64,000 nt of DNA from assembly GCA_965205225.1 (NCBI GenBank), contig CBDBFZ010000003.1, forward strand, positions 1,240,001 through 1,304,000. Direction: 5' to 3'. Positions 27,532-36,688 of this stretch are shown piece after piece (the first letter of the stretch is position 1; each line of letters starts with the position of its first letter). The position numbers were made by a program, and so were the translations under genes. The notes beneath the pieces were generated by a model. It made no database searches and was not told the DNA's origin. It saw nothing but the letters and a program-made list of their open reading frames with translations. This DNA comes from Litorimonas sp965205225. Its GTDB lineage: Bacteria; Pseudomonadota; Alphaproteobacteria; Caulobacterales; Maricaulaceae.

Positions 27532-28188
27532 CTATGCTGGGCCTCTATTCGCAGCCAGTGCGGCCACGGTTGCAGGTGTCCCTAACGCGATGGCGATGAA
27601 GCTCAAACCCGCCAGAATGCGAAATTGCACAGCGCCTATTCCTTCAGCGGCAAAGGCATTGGCGGCCTCGGTTCCAAAAATCAGCACTGGGACAAGTAAT
27701 GGCGCTGTCAGGATGACGGCAAGAACAGCTGAGCCGCGTTGTGCGGCGAGAATGGCTGCCGTGACCGACGCATAGGCGGTAATCGCGGGCGCGCCGATGA
27801 GCAGCGACAGAATTGTGCCAATGATCGCGGATTCGTCCATGCTGAGTAGAAGGGCGAGCAGAGGTGTGGCGAGGATCAAGGGTGCGAGGCTCGTTATAGC
27901 AAATGACAGGCTTTTCGCCGTTGCAATGGCTAAACCCGATGCGCCGGAAAGATGCATTTGCGCCAGTGCGCCTGTTTCCTGATCCGGCTGGTAGAGGCGA
28001 TCAAGACCGAGCAGGGCTGACAGGATCGCGGCGAGCCACAGTAGCCCGGGTCCAAGCATAGGCTGAGAGCCATCGAGCGCAATGCCGCAGATCAATACGA
28101 ACAACGCCATGAAGGCCAGCGACAGTCCCGTCCCCGATGCTCCACGGACGGTGAATCGTAACTCCCGCTTTAGAATGGTGCTCATCAT
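27532..28188 (-). CDS. ccmB: Heme exporter protein CcmB
   Basis: A 218-residue membrane permease with six predicted helices that pairs with the CcmA ATPase. It has the typical start LKRELRFTVRG, and LGLDRLYQPDQETGALAQM is the conserved cytoplasmic loop. It overlaps ccmA by four bases and abuts ccmC. Confidence 0.95.
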   Translation of the reverse strand: MMSTILKRELRFTVRGASGTGLSLAFMALFVLICGIALDGSQPMLGPGLLWLAAILSALLGLDRLYQPDQETGALAQMHLSGASGLAIATAKSLSFAITSLAPLILATPLLALLLSMDESAIIGTILSLLIGAPAITAYASVTAAILAAQRGSAVLAVILTAPLLVPVLIFGTEAANAFAAEGIGAVQFRILAGLSFIAIALGTPATVAALAANRGPA

Positions 28189-28811
28189 GCGCCCGGTTCC
28201 AACACGAGCTTTAGTGCTTCAACCCCATCAATAGGGACAGGCTGGTGGGACGCGATGATGGCCATACCGCCGTCTCTGAGATGCAGGCCAAGCGTTCCCG
28301 TCACCAAAACCCGCCCATCGTCATCCAGCCCGGCTAGCGGTTCATCCATAAGCCAGGCCCCGCGATCCGATGCTATAAGCCGGGCGAGTGAGAGACGTCG
28401 TCGTTGACCGGTAGAAAGGCCCGAGATTGGCGTGGCGGCGTGGCCGTCCAATCCGACGGAGGCGAGTCTGTCTTCTAGGGCCAGACCATCACCGCACAGG
28501 CTTTGCCAGAATGAGAGTTCTTCGCCGAGTGTCAATTCGGACCGTTCCGGGCCACGATGCGCAGCATATGAGAGGGCATCGCAGGAGGCGAGGGACGTCG
28601 CCCCACGAGTCCACAGAACAGTGCCCGAGTCCAGAGCGAGAAGATCGGCACATGCCAGCAAGAGTGTAGTCTTGCCGATCCCATTGGGTCCTGTCAGCCA
28701 AAGCGCCTGCCCGGGAGCGAGGGAAAAGTTAAGGCCGGAGATCAGGGTCATATGGCCGCGAGACAAGGCCAGGCCCTCAACACTTAGCCGGATGTCGAAA
28801 CGCGAATGCAT
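28185..28811 (-). CDS. ccmA: Heme exporter ATP-binding protein CcmA
   Basis: ABC ATPase of 208 residues powering CcmABCD. Walker A is GPNGIGKTT, the signature motif LSTGQRRRLSLARL, Walker B WLMDEPLAGLD and the switch His lies in IIASHQPV. ATG 28811 is chosen because the longer frame has no conserved residues before it. It is divergent from ccmE with a 74-bp spacer, a probable bidirectional promoter. Confidence 0.95.
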   Translation of the reverse strand: MHSRFDIRLSVEGLALSRGHMTLISGLNFSLAPGQALWLTGPNGIGKTTLLLACADLLALDSGTVLWTRGATSLASCDALSYAAHRGPERSELTLGEELSFWQSLCGDGLALEDRLASVGLDGHAATPISGLSTGQRRRLSLARLIASDRGAWLMDEPLAGLDDDGRVLVTGTLGLHLRDGGMAIIASHQPVPIDGVEALKLVLEPGA

Positions 28812-28885
28812 GGCAGCTCTATGGCGCGGCTTTACCGGAGAGTCACGACGTTGAAGCGAGAGGCTAGCATGTCTATCTAGGCGGT

Positions 28886-29320
28886 ATGAAACCACCGCAT
28901 CGAAATCGACGTCTTGGACTCATTGCTCTGGTAGGTGGGGGTTTGATTGTCGGCGTTGCGCTGATCCTGTCCGCGCTGAACGAGAATACACAGTTCTTCT
29001 ATAACCCGGCTGATGTTCTAGCGGAGAATTTCGAGCCGAAGTCTGAAACCTTCCGGATTGGCGGGCTCGTTGTTGAGGGCTCAGTTAAACACTCCGGTAT
29101 TACAATAACGTTTGATCTCGCTGATTTTGAACGACCTACACCGTCTCCGATCAAGGTGACTCATAGCGGCCAGTTGCCAAATCTGTTCCGGGAAGGGCAG
29201 GGCGTTGTGGTATCCGGTAGGATGTTGAGCGAGAATGAATTTTTCGCGGAGGACGTTCTAGCCAAACATGACGAAAACTATCAACCTAAAATAGATTATC
29301 AGGACGACATCGAAAGTTGA
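28886..29320 (+). CDS. ccmE: Periplasmic heme chaperone CcmE
   Basis: A 144-residue membrane-anchored heme chaperone for cytochrome c maturation. A basic start (KPPHRNRRLG) precedes one membrane anchor (about 10-31), then an OB-fold domain (ETFRIGGLVVEGSVKH), and VLAKHDENYQP with the covalent heme-binding His near residue 128 and its Tyr. It is the only ccm gene on the plus strand. The expected followers ccmF, ccmG and ccmH are not present in the window; a decayed amidohydrolase follows instead. Confidence 0.95.
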   Translation: MKPPHRNRRLGLIALVGGGLIVGVALILSALNENTQFFYNPADVLAENFEPKSETFRIGGLVVEGSVKHSGITITFDLADFERPTPSPIKVTHSGQLPNLFREGQGVVVSGRMLSENEFFAEDVLAKHDENYQPKIDYQDDIES

Positions 29321-29529
29321 TGGAGTTGTGGCGAGCAGCTCGGCAGATGTGGGGCACCTTACCGCTCGCCGTGTCCACCGAAGTGGACGACCCACATATG
29401 ACAGGTCCAACCTGCTTTGGGCAGTGATTTACTGTGACGATGCTGCGTTAAGTTGCAATGTGGTTTCGGAAACCCTATTGAAGACAGTCATCTACTCGCC
29501 AGACTTATGTCGATAGATTTTGACGTTTT
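29321..29529. other. Unassigned spacer between ccmE and the amidohydrolase remnant
   Basis: About 210 bp without a recognisable gene. The short ORFs here have no conserved motif, and no CcmF-like sequence is seen. Confidence 0.3.
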
Positions 29530-29867
29530 TCATTACGAAGTCAACTCCCATTTTACCATATATGCGAACTGGCGACCATTCAGTACGTGCGGATAGACGC
29601 TGACGTCTGTGCCATAGCAATGATCACACCCGCTTTGGCGGCGGCCTGGAATCGTTTTTGCTGAGCTTGGCCAACTTGACGTTCCTTTTTCAAGGCTTTC
29701 AGGCAGAATTCCGGCGGCTTCACTCTCTGAGAAGGAATAGTCCGACACATAGATATCCACATATCCGGGCCCACCCAGATTTCGTACAGTTGTGAATCCG
29801 ACCAGCAAGGTCGCGTTCGTGTTAGCGAGCTGCCCGGGGCGTCGACTCCGCTATGCTGTTATATCCC
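29530..29867 (-). pseudogene. Amidohydrolase, C-terminal fragments with internal deletion
   Basis: Minus-strand frames show ATLLVGFTTVRNLGGPGYVDI, the conserved segment after the metal-ligand region of secreted metal-dependent amidohydrolases. After a jump come ERQVGQAQQKRFQAAAKAG and, in another frame, YPHVLNGRQFAYMVKW, which match the later HGxNxxEF-type region of the same family. About half the enzyme between these blocks is gone and the frames differ, so the gene is dead. The N-terminal part lies at 31435-31726, beyond the IS1182 element. Confidence 0.7.
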
Positions 29868-31434
29868 GTGGCTGTGTGAAAACAGCCTGGGCAATGCGTC
29901 GATTTCAGTGGATTTAATTTAGGACAAGCTTTCCCCTTAGGCTTGGATCACCCGGATTAGTTTCTTCACTCCGAACATGCTGATCATCCGGCGGATATTA
30001 TAAGCTAGAACCGATAGACTCATCTCTGTTTTGACGTTTTTGAGGCGTTTGGTCAGGAAGTGCGTGGCACCCATCCATGACTTCAGCGTCCCGAACGGAT
30101 GCTCGACCGTCGCCCTTCGGATGGCCATGGCTTCCGGGAGGTCATTCAATCGCGTCAACATAGCGTCGATGATGTCCTCATTGACCCAGCGTTTGATCCG
30201 CCGTTGTTTCCCCGTCGTGCATTTGGCTTTGACGGGACAGGCCGCGCATTCGTCCGGCCAGTAAACTTGCATGTCCTTGCCCTGTTCAACTGACATGAAG
30301 CGATAGGTCATCTTCTGACCACCTGGGCATTGGTAACTATTGTCTTCGGGCTGATAGAGGAAGTCATGTTTGCCAAAGCGGCCCGCGGCTTTAGAGCCAG
30401 ATGTGTAAGGCTTGGGCACGTATGTTGTAGCGCCCAGTTTCTCAGTCGCCATAATTTCTGCACCGCTGAAGTAGCCACGATCTGCAAAGACTGTAATGTC
30501 TTTTCGTCCAATGGCGGCTTGGCCTTGTTTCGTCATCTTTGTGAGCTGCACTTTGTCAGAGACAGTGTTTGTTACCTCATGCGCGACAATGAGATGGTGC
30601 TCGGTATCGACAACCGTCTGTACGTTATACCCCACCATACCAGCCTTTGTGCTGGTCGCCATAGCCACTGAGTCCGGGTCAGTTAAGGATACTTGTTTCT
30701 TAGAAGACGCGGCGAGATCATCTTTCAACTGTTGAAGCTCAGCCATCTTCTCACGCATTGACGTAATCTTTTCCTTGAGGCGTTCAGTCTTGGCCTCAGC
30801 GGCCTCGCCTTCCTGTAAATCCGTCGCGTCCAGTGCATGAAGGTATTTCTCTATAGAATGCTCAATCTGGCCGATGCGCCGCGTGAGCTTGCCGCGTGTG
30901 AAGTTCTTTTCTCTCGCGTTCACGGCCTTGAACTTGGCTCCATCAATCGCAACCATTGTGCGCGCGAACAGACCAACGTCACGGCAAAGAGTCACAAATT
31001 GAGAACAGGTTGATTGGATAGCGGTGCCGTTGTCTTTTCTAAAGTCAGCAATCGTTTTGAAGTCAGGTGCAAGCTTGCCCGTCAGCCACATAAGCTCAAC
31101 ATTACGCCCCGCTTCGCGTTCAAGCCTACGGCTAGATTGGATACAGTTGAGATAGCCGTAAATGTAGAGCTTGAGCAAAATAGACGGATGATAACCGGGA
31201 CGGCCTGTCGCCTTGGGCCGGACGCGCTCGAAACCCATTGAGAGTAAATCTAGTTCATCAACGTAGGCATCAATGACGCGAACAGTATTATCTTCATCGA
31301 TATACTCGTCCAGACTTTCAGGAAATAATATGGACTGATTTCGATCTTGGCCTTCAATAAAGCGCTTCACAATAAACCTCCGATTCAATCACCGGAACTA
31401 TATCACAAAAAACTAACCGTTTTCACACAGCCAC
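29868..31434 (-). mobile_element. IS1182-family insertion sequence
   Basis: About 1.57 kb bounded by perfect 16-bp inverted repeats, GTGGCTGTGTGAAAAC at 29868-29883 and its complement at 31419-31434. The outermost bases could partly belong to the target. It carries one intact transposase gene and splits the amidohydrolase gene. Intact repeats and gene suggest a fairly recent insertion. Confidence 0.9.
29937..31388 (-). CDS. IS1182-family transposase
   Basis: A 483-residue DDE transposase. The N-terminal DUF772-like domain has GRPGYHPSILLKLYIYGYLN and SSRRLEREAGRNVELMWL. The catalytic region has VAIDGAKFKAVN (first Asp), TVFADRGYFSGAEI (second Asp) and RATVEHPFGTLKSWMG (Glu). Zinc-finger-like cysteines occur in CAACPVKAKC. 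The reading frame is complete, so the element may still be active. Confidence 0.95.
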   Translation of the reverse strand: MNRRFIVKRFIEGQDRNQSILFPESLDEYIDEDNTVRVIDAYVDELDLLSMGFERVRPKATGRPGYHPSILLKLYIYGYLNCIQSSRRLEREAGRNVELMWLTGKLAPDFKTIADFRKDNGTAIQSTCSQFVTLCRDVGLFARTMVAIDGAKFKAVNAREKNFTRGKLTRRIGQIEHSIEKYLHALDATDLQEGEAAEAKTERLKEKITSMREKMAELQQLKDDLAASSKKQVSLTDPDSVAMATSTKAGMVGYNVQTVVDTEHHLIVAHEVTNTVSDKVQLTKMTKQGQAAIGRKDITVFADRGYFSGAEIMATEKLGATTYVPKPYTSGSKAAGRFGKHDFLYQPEDNSYQCPGGQKMTYRFMSVEQGKDMQVYWPDECAACPVKAKCTTGKQRRIKRWVNEDIIDAMLTRLNDLPEAMAIRRATVEHPFGTLKSWMGATHFLTKRLKNVKTEMSLSVLAYNIRRMISMFGVKKLIRVIQA

Positions 31435-31726
31435 TCCCCTTTCCGATCAAATGGGCGTAGCTGCCTGACAGTCCAGGAAGAACTGTCATATTGGAGAGGT
31501 TGATGAAGTGGTCTGGCTCATCAAGCCGTCGATAATCGCTCTCGGGTACAAGATCGCGAATCTTGCCATTCTCGATAACGATATACTGGTCGGTCCGGGT
31601 GGTGCCCGCATCCGTGTCTATCATGGTCCCCGTATGAATGACGGTGACGCCGTTATCGGCATGACGGTTGGCCATAACGGGCACTGCGAAGGATTTAGCA
31701 AGCAGGAGCGAAAGAGCGAGCTTCAT
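31435..31726 (-). pseudogene. Amidohydrolase, N-terminal fragment
   Basis: The minus-strand frame begins with a signal peptide-like segment (KLALSLLLAKSFAVPVMA), then GVTVIHTGTMIDTDAGT, YIVIENGKIRDLVP and VLPGLSGSYAHLIGKG. The last corresponds to the family's VLPGLIDxHxHL metal site, here with the first His replaced by Tyr. The frame then runs into the IS1182 end. The continuation is found at 29530-29867. It was probably a periplasmic amidohydrolase or imidazolonepropionase-like enzyme. Confidence 0.75.
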
Positions 31727-31775
31727 TCAGGACACCTGTGGTCGTTGGGCTAGTTTGCAGCTAAGCGCGGCGGCG

Positions 31776-32945
31776 ATGCCATCGCAAGCGCAAATACCCC
31801 GAACGGCCTTGCCGGAGTCGGATCTGGTTATTATCGGCGCAGGCCTGTCCGGTTTGCTGACGGCCTGGCGGTGTTTGGACGTCAATCCGAATCTGACGCT
31901 TGCGATATACGAACGCGCAAACAAGATCGCTGGCGATCATACTTGGTCGCTCAACCTGTCAGACATAGCGCCAGAACTCCGGATCTGGTTCGACCCATTC
32001 ATTGCCCAGCGCTGGCCACAATATGATGTTCGTTTTCCAGACCGTACCCGAACGCTGGAGATTGACTATGGTACGGGTGATTCTGAGACCTTGCGCCGCT
32101 GTGTGGAGCCTTTGGTCCAGTCTGGGCGGTTACGGCTTCATCTCGGTCAGAGCGCTCCGACAGGCAGCGCTGTCCCAACGATAGAGGCCACGGGATACCA
32201 GCCACGAGAGGATGAATTTCCGGGATGGCAGAAATTTGTTGGACATGTGATTCGGTGTGAGCAACCTCACGGGGTGGAGCATCCCGTCATCATGGATGCG
32301 ACAGTGGAACAGATCGATGGCTATCGGTTCATCTATCTGCTGCCTTTCTCTGCGCATGAAATTCTGGTCGAAGACACGTATTTTTCAGACTCTCCGCACC
32401 TGTCCGAAAACGAGATCTGTCACAGAATCGAAGACTATGTTCAGCAGAAGAACTGGGGCCAGCACACCATTGTTCGAACGGAGAAAGGTGTCCTGCCCAT
32501 GATGATGGCAACGGACCGCGATGGTGATAGCGCAAAAATTGGTTTAGGGGGCGGCTTCGCCGTTGCGGCAACCGGGTTTACAGTGCCGGTTGCGGTCGAA
32601 GTGGCGGATAGAATTGCGCAGGCGATTCGCCGCGATGGTCCTGCTGCGGCTCTTAATGCTGTCATCTCGGTCCGGCGTGATCATTTGCACCGTGAACGCT
32701 ATGCAAGATGGCTCAACCGGATGTTTTTCCGGGCCGCGGAACAATCGCGGCGTTATGTCGTGTTGCAGCACTTCTATGGTCTGGGCGAAGGGTTGATAAA
32801 GCGGTTTTATCGCAATGATCTGACGCGATGGGACAAGGCACGTATTCTAATGGGAAAACCACCCGTGCCTGTGACCAAGGCACTGGCTAATTTTTCTGAA
32901 TCCGACTTCATTCGGCGCGAACGTGCCAAAGGAAAACCGACATGA
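31776..32945 (+). CDS. crtY: Lycopene beta-cyclase
   Basis: Converts lycopene to beta-carotene. The 389 residues start with a flavin dinucleotide-binding motif DLVIIGAGLSGLLTAWR; the conserved DHTWSLN segment follows near residue 50. YRFIYLLPFSAHEILVEDTYFSD and GLGGGFAVAATGFTVPVAVEVADRI are typical of CrtY-type cyclases. ATG 31776 is chosen since the residues before it overlap the amidohydrolase remnant and are unconserved. Its stop overlaps crtI (ATGA), so the two are one operon; crtB and crtE are not in the window. Confidence 0.93.
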   Translation: MPSQAQIPRTALPESDLVIIGAGLSGLLTAWRCLDVNPNLTLAIYERANKIAGDHTWSLNLSDIAPELRIWFDPFIAQRWPQYDVRFPDRTRTLEIDYGTGDSETLRRCVEPLVQSGRLRLHLGQSAPTGSAVPTIEATGYQPREDEFPGWQKFVGHVIRCEQPHGVEHPVIMDATVEQIDGYRFIYLLPFSAHEILVEDTYFSDSPHLSENEICHRIEDYVQQKNWGQHTIVRTEKGVLPMMMATDRDGDSAKIGLGGGFAVAATGFTVPVAVEVADRIAQAIRRDGPAAALNAVISVRRDHLHRERYARWLNRMFFRAAEQSRRYVVLQHFYGLGEGLIKRFYRNDLTRWDKARILMGKPPVPVTKALANFSESDFIRRERAKGKPT

Positions 32946-34495
32946 CTGCAGAGATTAATCCGGCCGAGATTGCCGCGGCAAAGGCTGGCGGGAAACCAAC
33001 CGCAATCGTAATCGGCGCCGGTTTTGGGGGTATTGCACTCGCGATCCGCTTGCAGACGATGGGCTTTGCCGTGACGCTCCTCGACAATCGCGACAAGCCG
33101 GGTGGCCGGGCTTATGTCTACGAAGAAGATGGTTTCAAGTTTGATGGTGGTCCAACAGTGATCACGGACCCGGATTGCCTACGTGAGCTCTGGGATATCT
33201 CTGGCAGTGAAATGGATGACTATGTCACCTTGCTCCCGGTTGATCCGTTTTACCGGTTGCAGTGGGAAGACGGCGATGTGCTTGACTATACGCAGAGTCA
33301 GGAAGCGCTTGAGGCTGGAATCGGTAAGCGCGACCCGGCAGATGTTGAGGGATATCGCAAATTTCTAGCCTACAGTCAGGACCTGTACCGCGAGGGCTAT
33401 GAGAAGCTCGGCACGACGGCGTTTCTGAAATTTGACCAGATGATCAAGGCCGCCCCGCAACTCATACGGCTGCGCGCCGATAAAAGCGTCTATGCGATGG
33501 TGAGCAAATTCGTGCGCAATGAGCGGGTACGCCAACTGCTCAGTTTCCAGTCGCTACTTGTGGGCGGAAATCCTTTCAAGACAAGTTCCATCTATGCGCT
33601 CATCCATGCGCTTGAACGTCAGGGCGGTGTGTGGTTCGCCAAGGGTGGAACAGGTGAATTGATATCTGGAATGGTACGTTTTTTCAGTGAGTTAGGTGGA
33701 ACAGTTAAATTATCTACTGAGATCACGGATATCCGGACCGAAGGGGACCGCGTCACGGGCGTAGAGGCTGCGGATGGTTGGTCCATGGATGCAGACCTCG
33801 TCGCCTCCAATGCAGACGTGGCCTATACCTACACACATCTTCTTCGAGGTCATGATCGTGGCAAGCGTTATGGAAAAGAGCTTAAGAAGAAGAGTTATTC
33901 CATGTCGCTCTTTGTGCTCTATTTCGGATTGCAGACCACGCATCCGGATATGAAACATCACATCATTCTTCTGGGGCAGCGCTACCGGGAACTCATTGCA
34001 GAGGTCTTCGGTAAAGGCCGGAAGGTTCCGGATGATTTTTCGCTCTATCTCCACGCGCCCTGCGTGACGGATCAGTCCATGGCGCCGGAAGGTTGCTCAT
34101 CCTATTATGTCCTGTCACCCGTTCCGCACTTGGGTCATGCCGATGTGGACTGGGACGAATTTGGGCAGGCCTACGCCGACAAGATCCTCGACTATCTGGA
34201 AGAGCATTCCATTCCCAACCTGCGCCGTGACCTGGTGGTTCAGAAGATGCTGACCCCGTTCGGGTTTCGCGATGAGATGAACACACATCATGGCAGCGCG
34301 TTTTCGATTGAACCTATCCTGACCCAGTCGGCCTGGTTCCGACCTCATAATCGCGACGATGTTCTGGACAATCTCTATATCGTCGGCGCTGGCACTCATC
34401 CTGGTGCTGGGATTCCAGGCGTTGTTGGGGCCGCGAAGGCCACCGCAGGTGTGGTTGCAGACGATTTCGAGGCAGTTCTCAAGTGCCATGGATAA
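32942..34495 (+). CDS. crtI: Phytoene desaturase
   Basis: CrtI-type FAD enzyme introducing double bases into phytoene to give lycopene, the substrate of the adjacent CrtY. The 517 residues have AIVIGAGFGGIALAIRL (FAD), DNRDKPGGRAYVYEEDGFKFDGGPT, HHGSAFSIEPILTQSAWFRPHNR and the C-terminal bacterial signature GAGTHPGAGIPGVVGAAKATA. It is translationally coupled to crtY. The pathway uses isoprenoid precursors from IspDF encoded upstream in the window. Confidence 0.97.
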   Translation: MTAEINPAEIAAAKAGGKPTAIVIGAGFGGIALAIRLQTMGFAVTLLDNRDKPGGRAYVYEEDGFKFDGGPTVITDPDCLRELWDISGSEMDDYVTLLPVDPFYRLQWEDGDVLDYTQSQEALEAGIGKRDPADVEGYRKFLAYSQDLYREGYEKLGTTAFLKFDQMIKAAPQLIRLRADKSVYAMVSKFVRNERVRQLLSFQSLLVGGNPFKTSSIYALIHALERQGGVWFAKGGTGELISGMVRFFSELGGTVKLSTEITDIRTEGDRVTGVEAADGWSMDADLVASNADVAYTYTHLLRGHDRGKRYGKELKKKSYSMSLFVLYFGLQTTHPDMKHHIILLGQRYRELIAEVFGKGRKVPDDFSLYLHAPCVTDQSMAPEGCSSYYVLSPVPHLGHADVDWDEFGQAYADKILDYLEEHSIPNLRRDLVVQKMLTPFGFRDEMNTHHGSAFSIEPILTQSAWFRPHNRDDVLDNLYIVGAGTHPGAGIPGVVGAAKATAGVVADDFEAVLKCHG

Positions 34496-34571
34496 CGCCC
34501 GGTTCACGACAAGTTGTCGCGCAACCCGCGGATGAGCTGCTAGAAGCCTCGCAATTCAACTGGAGGTCACT

Positions 34572-34964
34572 ATGCCAAAGCTTCGCCTGCCGCTTCTTCT
34601 GACGCGGCTTTCCATCGTTTACTTTCTGTTACCCTGGCAGCTGATGCGCTTTTCACGGCCGGAAGCTGCCGATAATATTGCCAAGAAATACTACCATTTA
34701 CCCGGTCTTTCGACCGGTGTGGGTTACGCGATTGGCGTGTTCTGGCTGGTTCTGCTGCTTGCTTTCCTAGTCGGATTCAAGAAACGGATCAGCTATGGTC
34801 TTGTATTTCTGCTGCATGCGGGTGCGATCATTATTGCCCTGCCGTTCTACATTCCGGGACTTGAAAACTTCAATCAGCTCTTCCTAGCCGCAATCCCCGC
34901 CGCGGCTGCCATGGGCTTGCTTTACGTGTTGCGCGACGAAGACACGCTCTTGTCGCTCAAATAG
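34572..34964 (+). CDS. Small DoxX-like integral membrane protein
   Basis: A 130-residue protein with four hydrophobic segments (about 8-25, 50-68, 73-95 and 103-120). PLLLTRLSIVYFLLPWQLMRF at the start and FKKRISYGLVFLLHAGA suggest a DoxX/SURF4-like four-helix membrane protein. It has a good ribosome site (GGAGG, 6 bases before ATG). No catalytic motif is visible and the function is unknown; the carotenoid operon lies just upstream. Confidence 0.7.
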   Translation: MPKLRLPLLLTRLSIVYFLLPWQLMRFSRPEAADNIAKKYYHLPGLSTGVGYAIGVFWLVLLLAFLVGFKKRISYGLVFLLHAGAIIIALPFYIPGLENFNQLFLAAIPAAAAMGLLYVLRDEDTLLSLK

Positions 34965-35024
34965 GCAAAGTTTTTTCGGGGTTGGCAATCCATAACGGAT
35001 TCGTCGCCCGTATAATAAGTTCGG

Positions 35025-35321
35025 TTAGAATCTAAGATTCCTTGATGCTGATCTCTGCCCAGAATCGTCCCCTTGTGATTGGACATCCCCTTCAGCACTC
35101 CGGCGGTTACTGCCGCGGTCGCTTTTTATGTCCGTTGCCAATCCGATCAACCGCCTGACCAGGAACAACCAAGTGCGGTCGGTAAGCAGGATAATGATCA
35201 GGACAATCAGGGCCCATCAGACCGGGCGGGCGGGCCATCCGATCCAGATCAGCGCGACCAGGGTGAGAGGATAAAGCAGCATAGTGACGGCGAAGCGCGA
35301 GATCGCAATCAGCTTTTCCAT
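35025..35321 (-). pseudogene. Small membrane protein gene with an in-frame TGA
   Basis: From ATG 35321, which overlaps the SixA stop in a TGATG arrangement, the frame gives MEKLIAISRFAVTMLLYPLTL and a first membrane segment, then TGA at 35217-35219. The same frame continues directly with a second hydrophobic segment (WALIVLIIILL), then LFLVRRLIGLATDIKSDRG and an acidic, polar tail to a TAA at 35025. The two halves look like one 98-codon gene of a two-helix protein broken by a single nonsense change. Alternatively only the 34-residue first part is made. Confidence 0.4.
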
Positions 35322-35815
35322 CACGCTGCGAAGTTTCGCGGCAGGATGAGGTCGATCTGCGTCCAATTCTCTGTGGACAACCAATCTCCCTCCTTGGTGC
35401 GTTTCAGTACCGTGCAGGCGCCGGTGGGGTAGTCTACATTCTGGCCCGTGAAATGACCATGTAGATCTGCCCAACCCGGATTGTGACCCAGCCACATGAG
35501 GCGCTCAATATTGGGTTCGCCCTGGGCGCGGGCGACATTGAAAACGTCTGAAGGAGAGGCGTGATAGAATTCGCTGTAATAGTCCACACGCTGCGCGCCT
35601 GGGATGGCGCGGATCAAACGCATTGACGTTTCGCGCGTCCGCTTGGAATCGCTGGCCCAAATGGTCTGCGGTGCAAAGCCGCGCGCATGTAGCGTGTGAC
35701 CCATAGCCGTGGCCGCGCGCCGCCCCCGTTTATTGAGAGGGCGTTCATGGTCCTTCATATTGGCATCAGCCCAGCTGGACTTGGCGTGACGCATTAGCAG
35801 CAGGTGAGTCAGCAT
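35321..35815 (-). CDS. sixA: SixA-type phosphohistidine phosphatase
   Basis: Histidine phosphatase superfamily protein of 164 residues. The RHG-type motif is LLMRHAKSSWAD (phosphohistidine intermediate). HERPLNKRGRRAATAMG and RTRETSMRLIRAI are typical, and MWLGHNPGWADL provides the second catalytic His. Known SixA proteins dephosphorylate His in phosphorelay or PTS proteins. The gene ends at the start of the small membrane protein gene and is probably cotranscribed with it. Confidence 0.9.
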   Translation of the reverse strand: MLTHLLLMRHAKSSWADANMKDHERPLNKRGRRAATAMGHTLHARGFAPQTIWASDSKRTRETSMRLIRAIPGAQRVDYYSEFYHASPSDVFNVARAQGEPNIERLMWLGHNPGWADLHGHFTGQNVDYPTGACTVLKRTKEGDWLSTENWTQIDLILPRNFAA

Positions 35816-35829
35816 GATCCTACATGACG

Positions 35830-36540
35830 TCAGTCGATTGTGTAGACAATCCCGAAGCGTGTAATCGTGTCGGTCTTCTCTGTCCCGAACGGTACGTCTG
35901 AGTGGTGGTCGATTCGGAAGGATGCAAGCGCTGCCAAATTGCCCATCAAGTTTGCTGTCAGGCCTGCTTCGCTCCAGAAATAGGTGTCTGAATCCGACCA
36001 GAGGACGCCGGAATCATTATAGGCGGAAACTTGCTCGTTGATCTTCCAATCGAAATCCGACTCGGCGTTTACCGCGAACTCATTACTTATGATGTCGAGC
36101 GCAGATGTTTGCGAGCGATAACCGACGCCGGTTGTGACGCTCCATCCGATCGGTTTCCCCTCGTAAATCGTATAGCCGAGGCCACCACCGACAAAGTAGC
36201 CGTCGGTGAACGCGCCGAAATCATCATAATAATAGTCAGCCGTGCCGAACCCGAAGATGCGGTCACTAATGTCGCGTTCCATCTGATAGCCTAGATTGAA
36301 CCGTTCTCGGTTTCGAACATTATTTACCGTGCCGTAATCGGCGCTGGCCACGAATTTATGCCGCCATTGCTCGCCAACATTATCAAGTTTCAGCCCGACG
36401 CCGACATTTGTTGTATCCGTATTACCGGTCGTTCGGTTGGCGGTCAGTGAGGCTTCGCCAACCCAACCCGTCACGTCTTGAGCAAAAGCGAAGCTTGATG
36501 AAGCAAGGAGCGAGAGGGCGAGAGTCATTGTGCGTAACAT
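35830..36540 (-). CDS. DUF481-family outer membrane beta-barrel protein
   Basis: A 236-residue protein with a signal peptide (LRTMTLALSLLASSSFAFAQ) and alternating beta-strand pattern to the end. WVGEASLTANRTTGNTDTTN is the DUF481 (YdiY-type) opening, where the protein is predicted as a salt-induced outer membrane barrel. The last residue pattern RFGIVYTID fits a terminal strand. ATG 36540 begins the signal peptide; the longer frame upstream is unconserved. It faces serS divergently across about 148 bp. Confidence 0.85.
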   Translation of the reverse strand: MLRTMTLALSLLASSSFAFAQDVTGWVGEASLTANRTTGNTDTTNVGVGLKLDNVGEQWRHKFVASADYGTVNNVRNRERFNLGYQMERDISDRIFGFGTADYYYDDFGAFTDGYFVGGGLGYTIYEGKPIGWSVTTGVGYRSQTSALDIISNEFAVNAESDFDWKINEQVSAYNDSGVLWSDSDTYFWSEAGLTANLMGNLAALASFRIDHHSDVPFGTEKTDTITRFGIVYTID

Positions 36541-36688
36541 AATGGTGTTTTCCTTGATGATTTGGGAAGCCTTTGGGAAAATAGCGTTAAGGCTCCCTGA
36601 ATGACGCTGCACTTTACCCACGCGCCATGTCCCCTTATGGCGACCGCCAACAGCCCTATAACACCCATAACTCAGTCCGGTTTCACCC

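Noticed and set aside
35217..35219. Selenocysteine at the in-frame TGA
   Set aside because: No SECIS-like hairpin was recognised just after it, and small two-helix membrane proteins are not known selenoproteins; a nonsense mutation is simpler.
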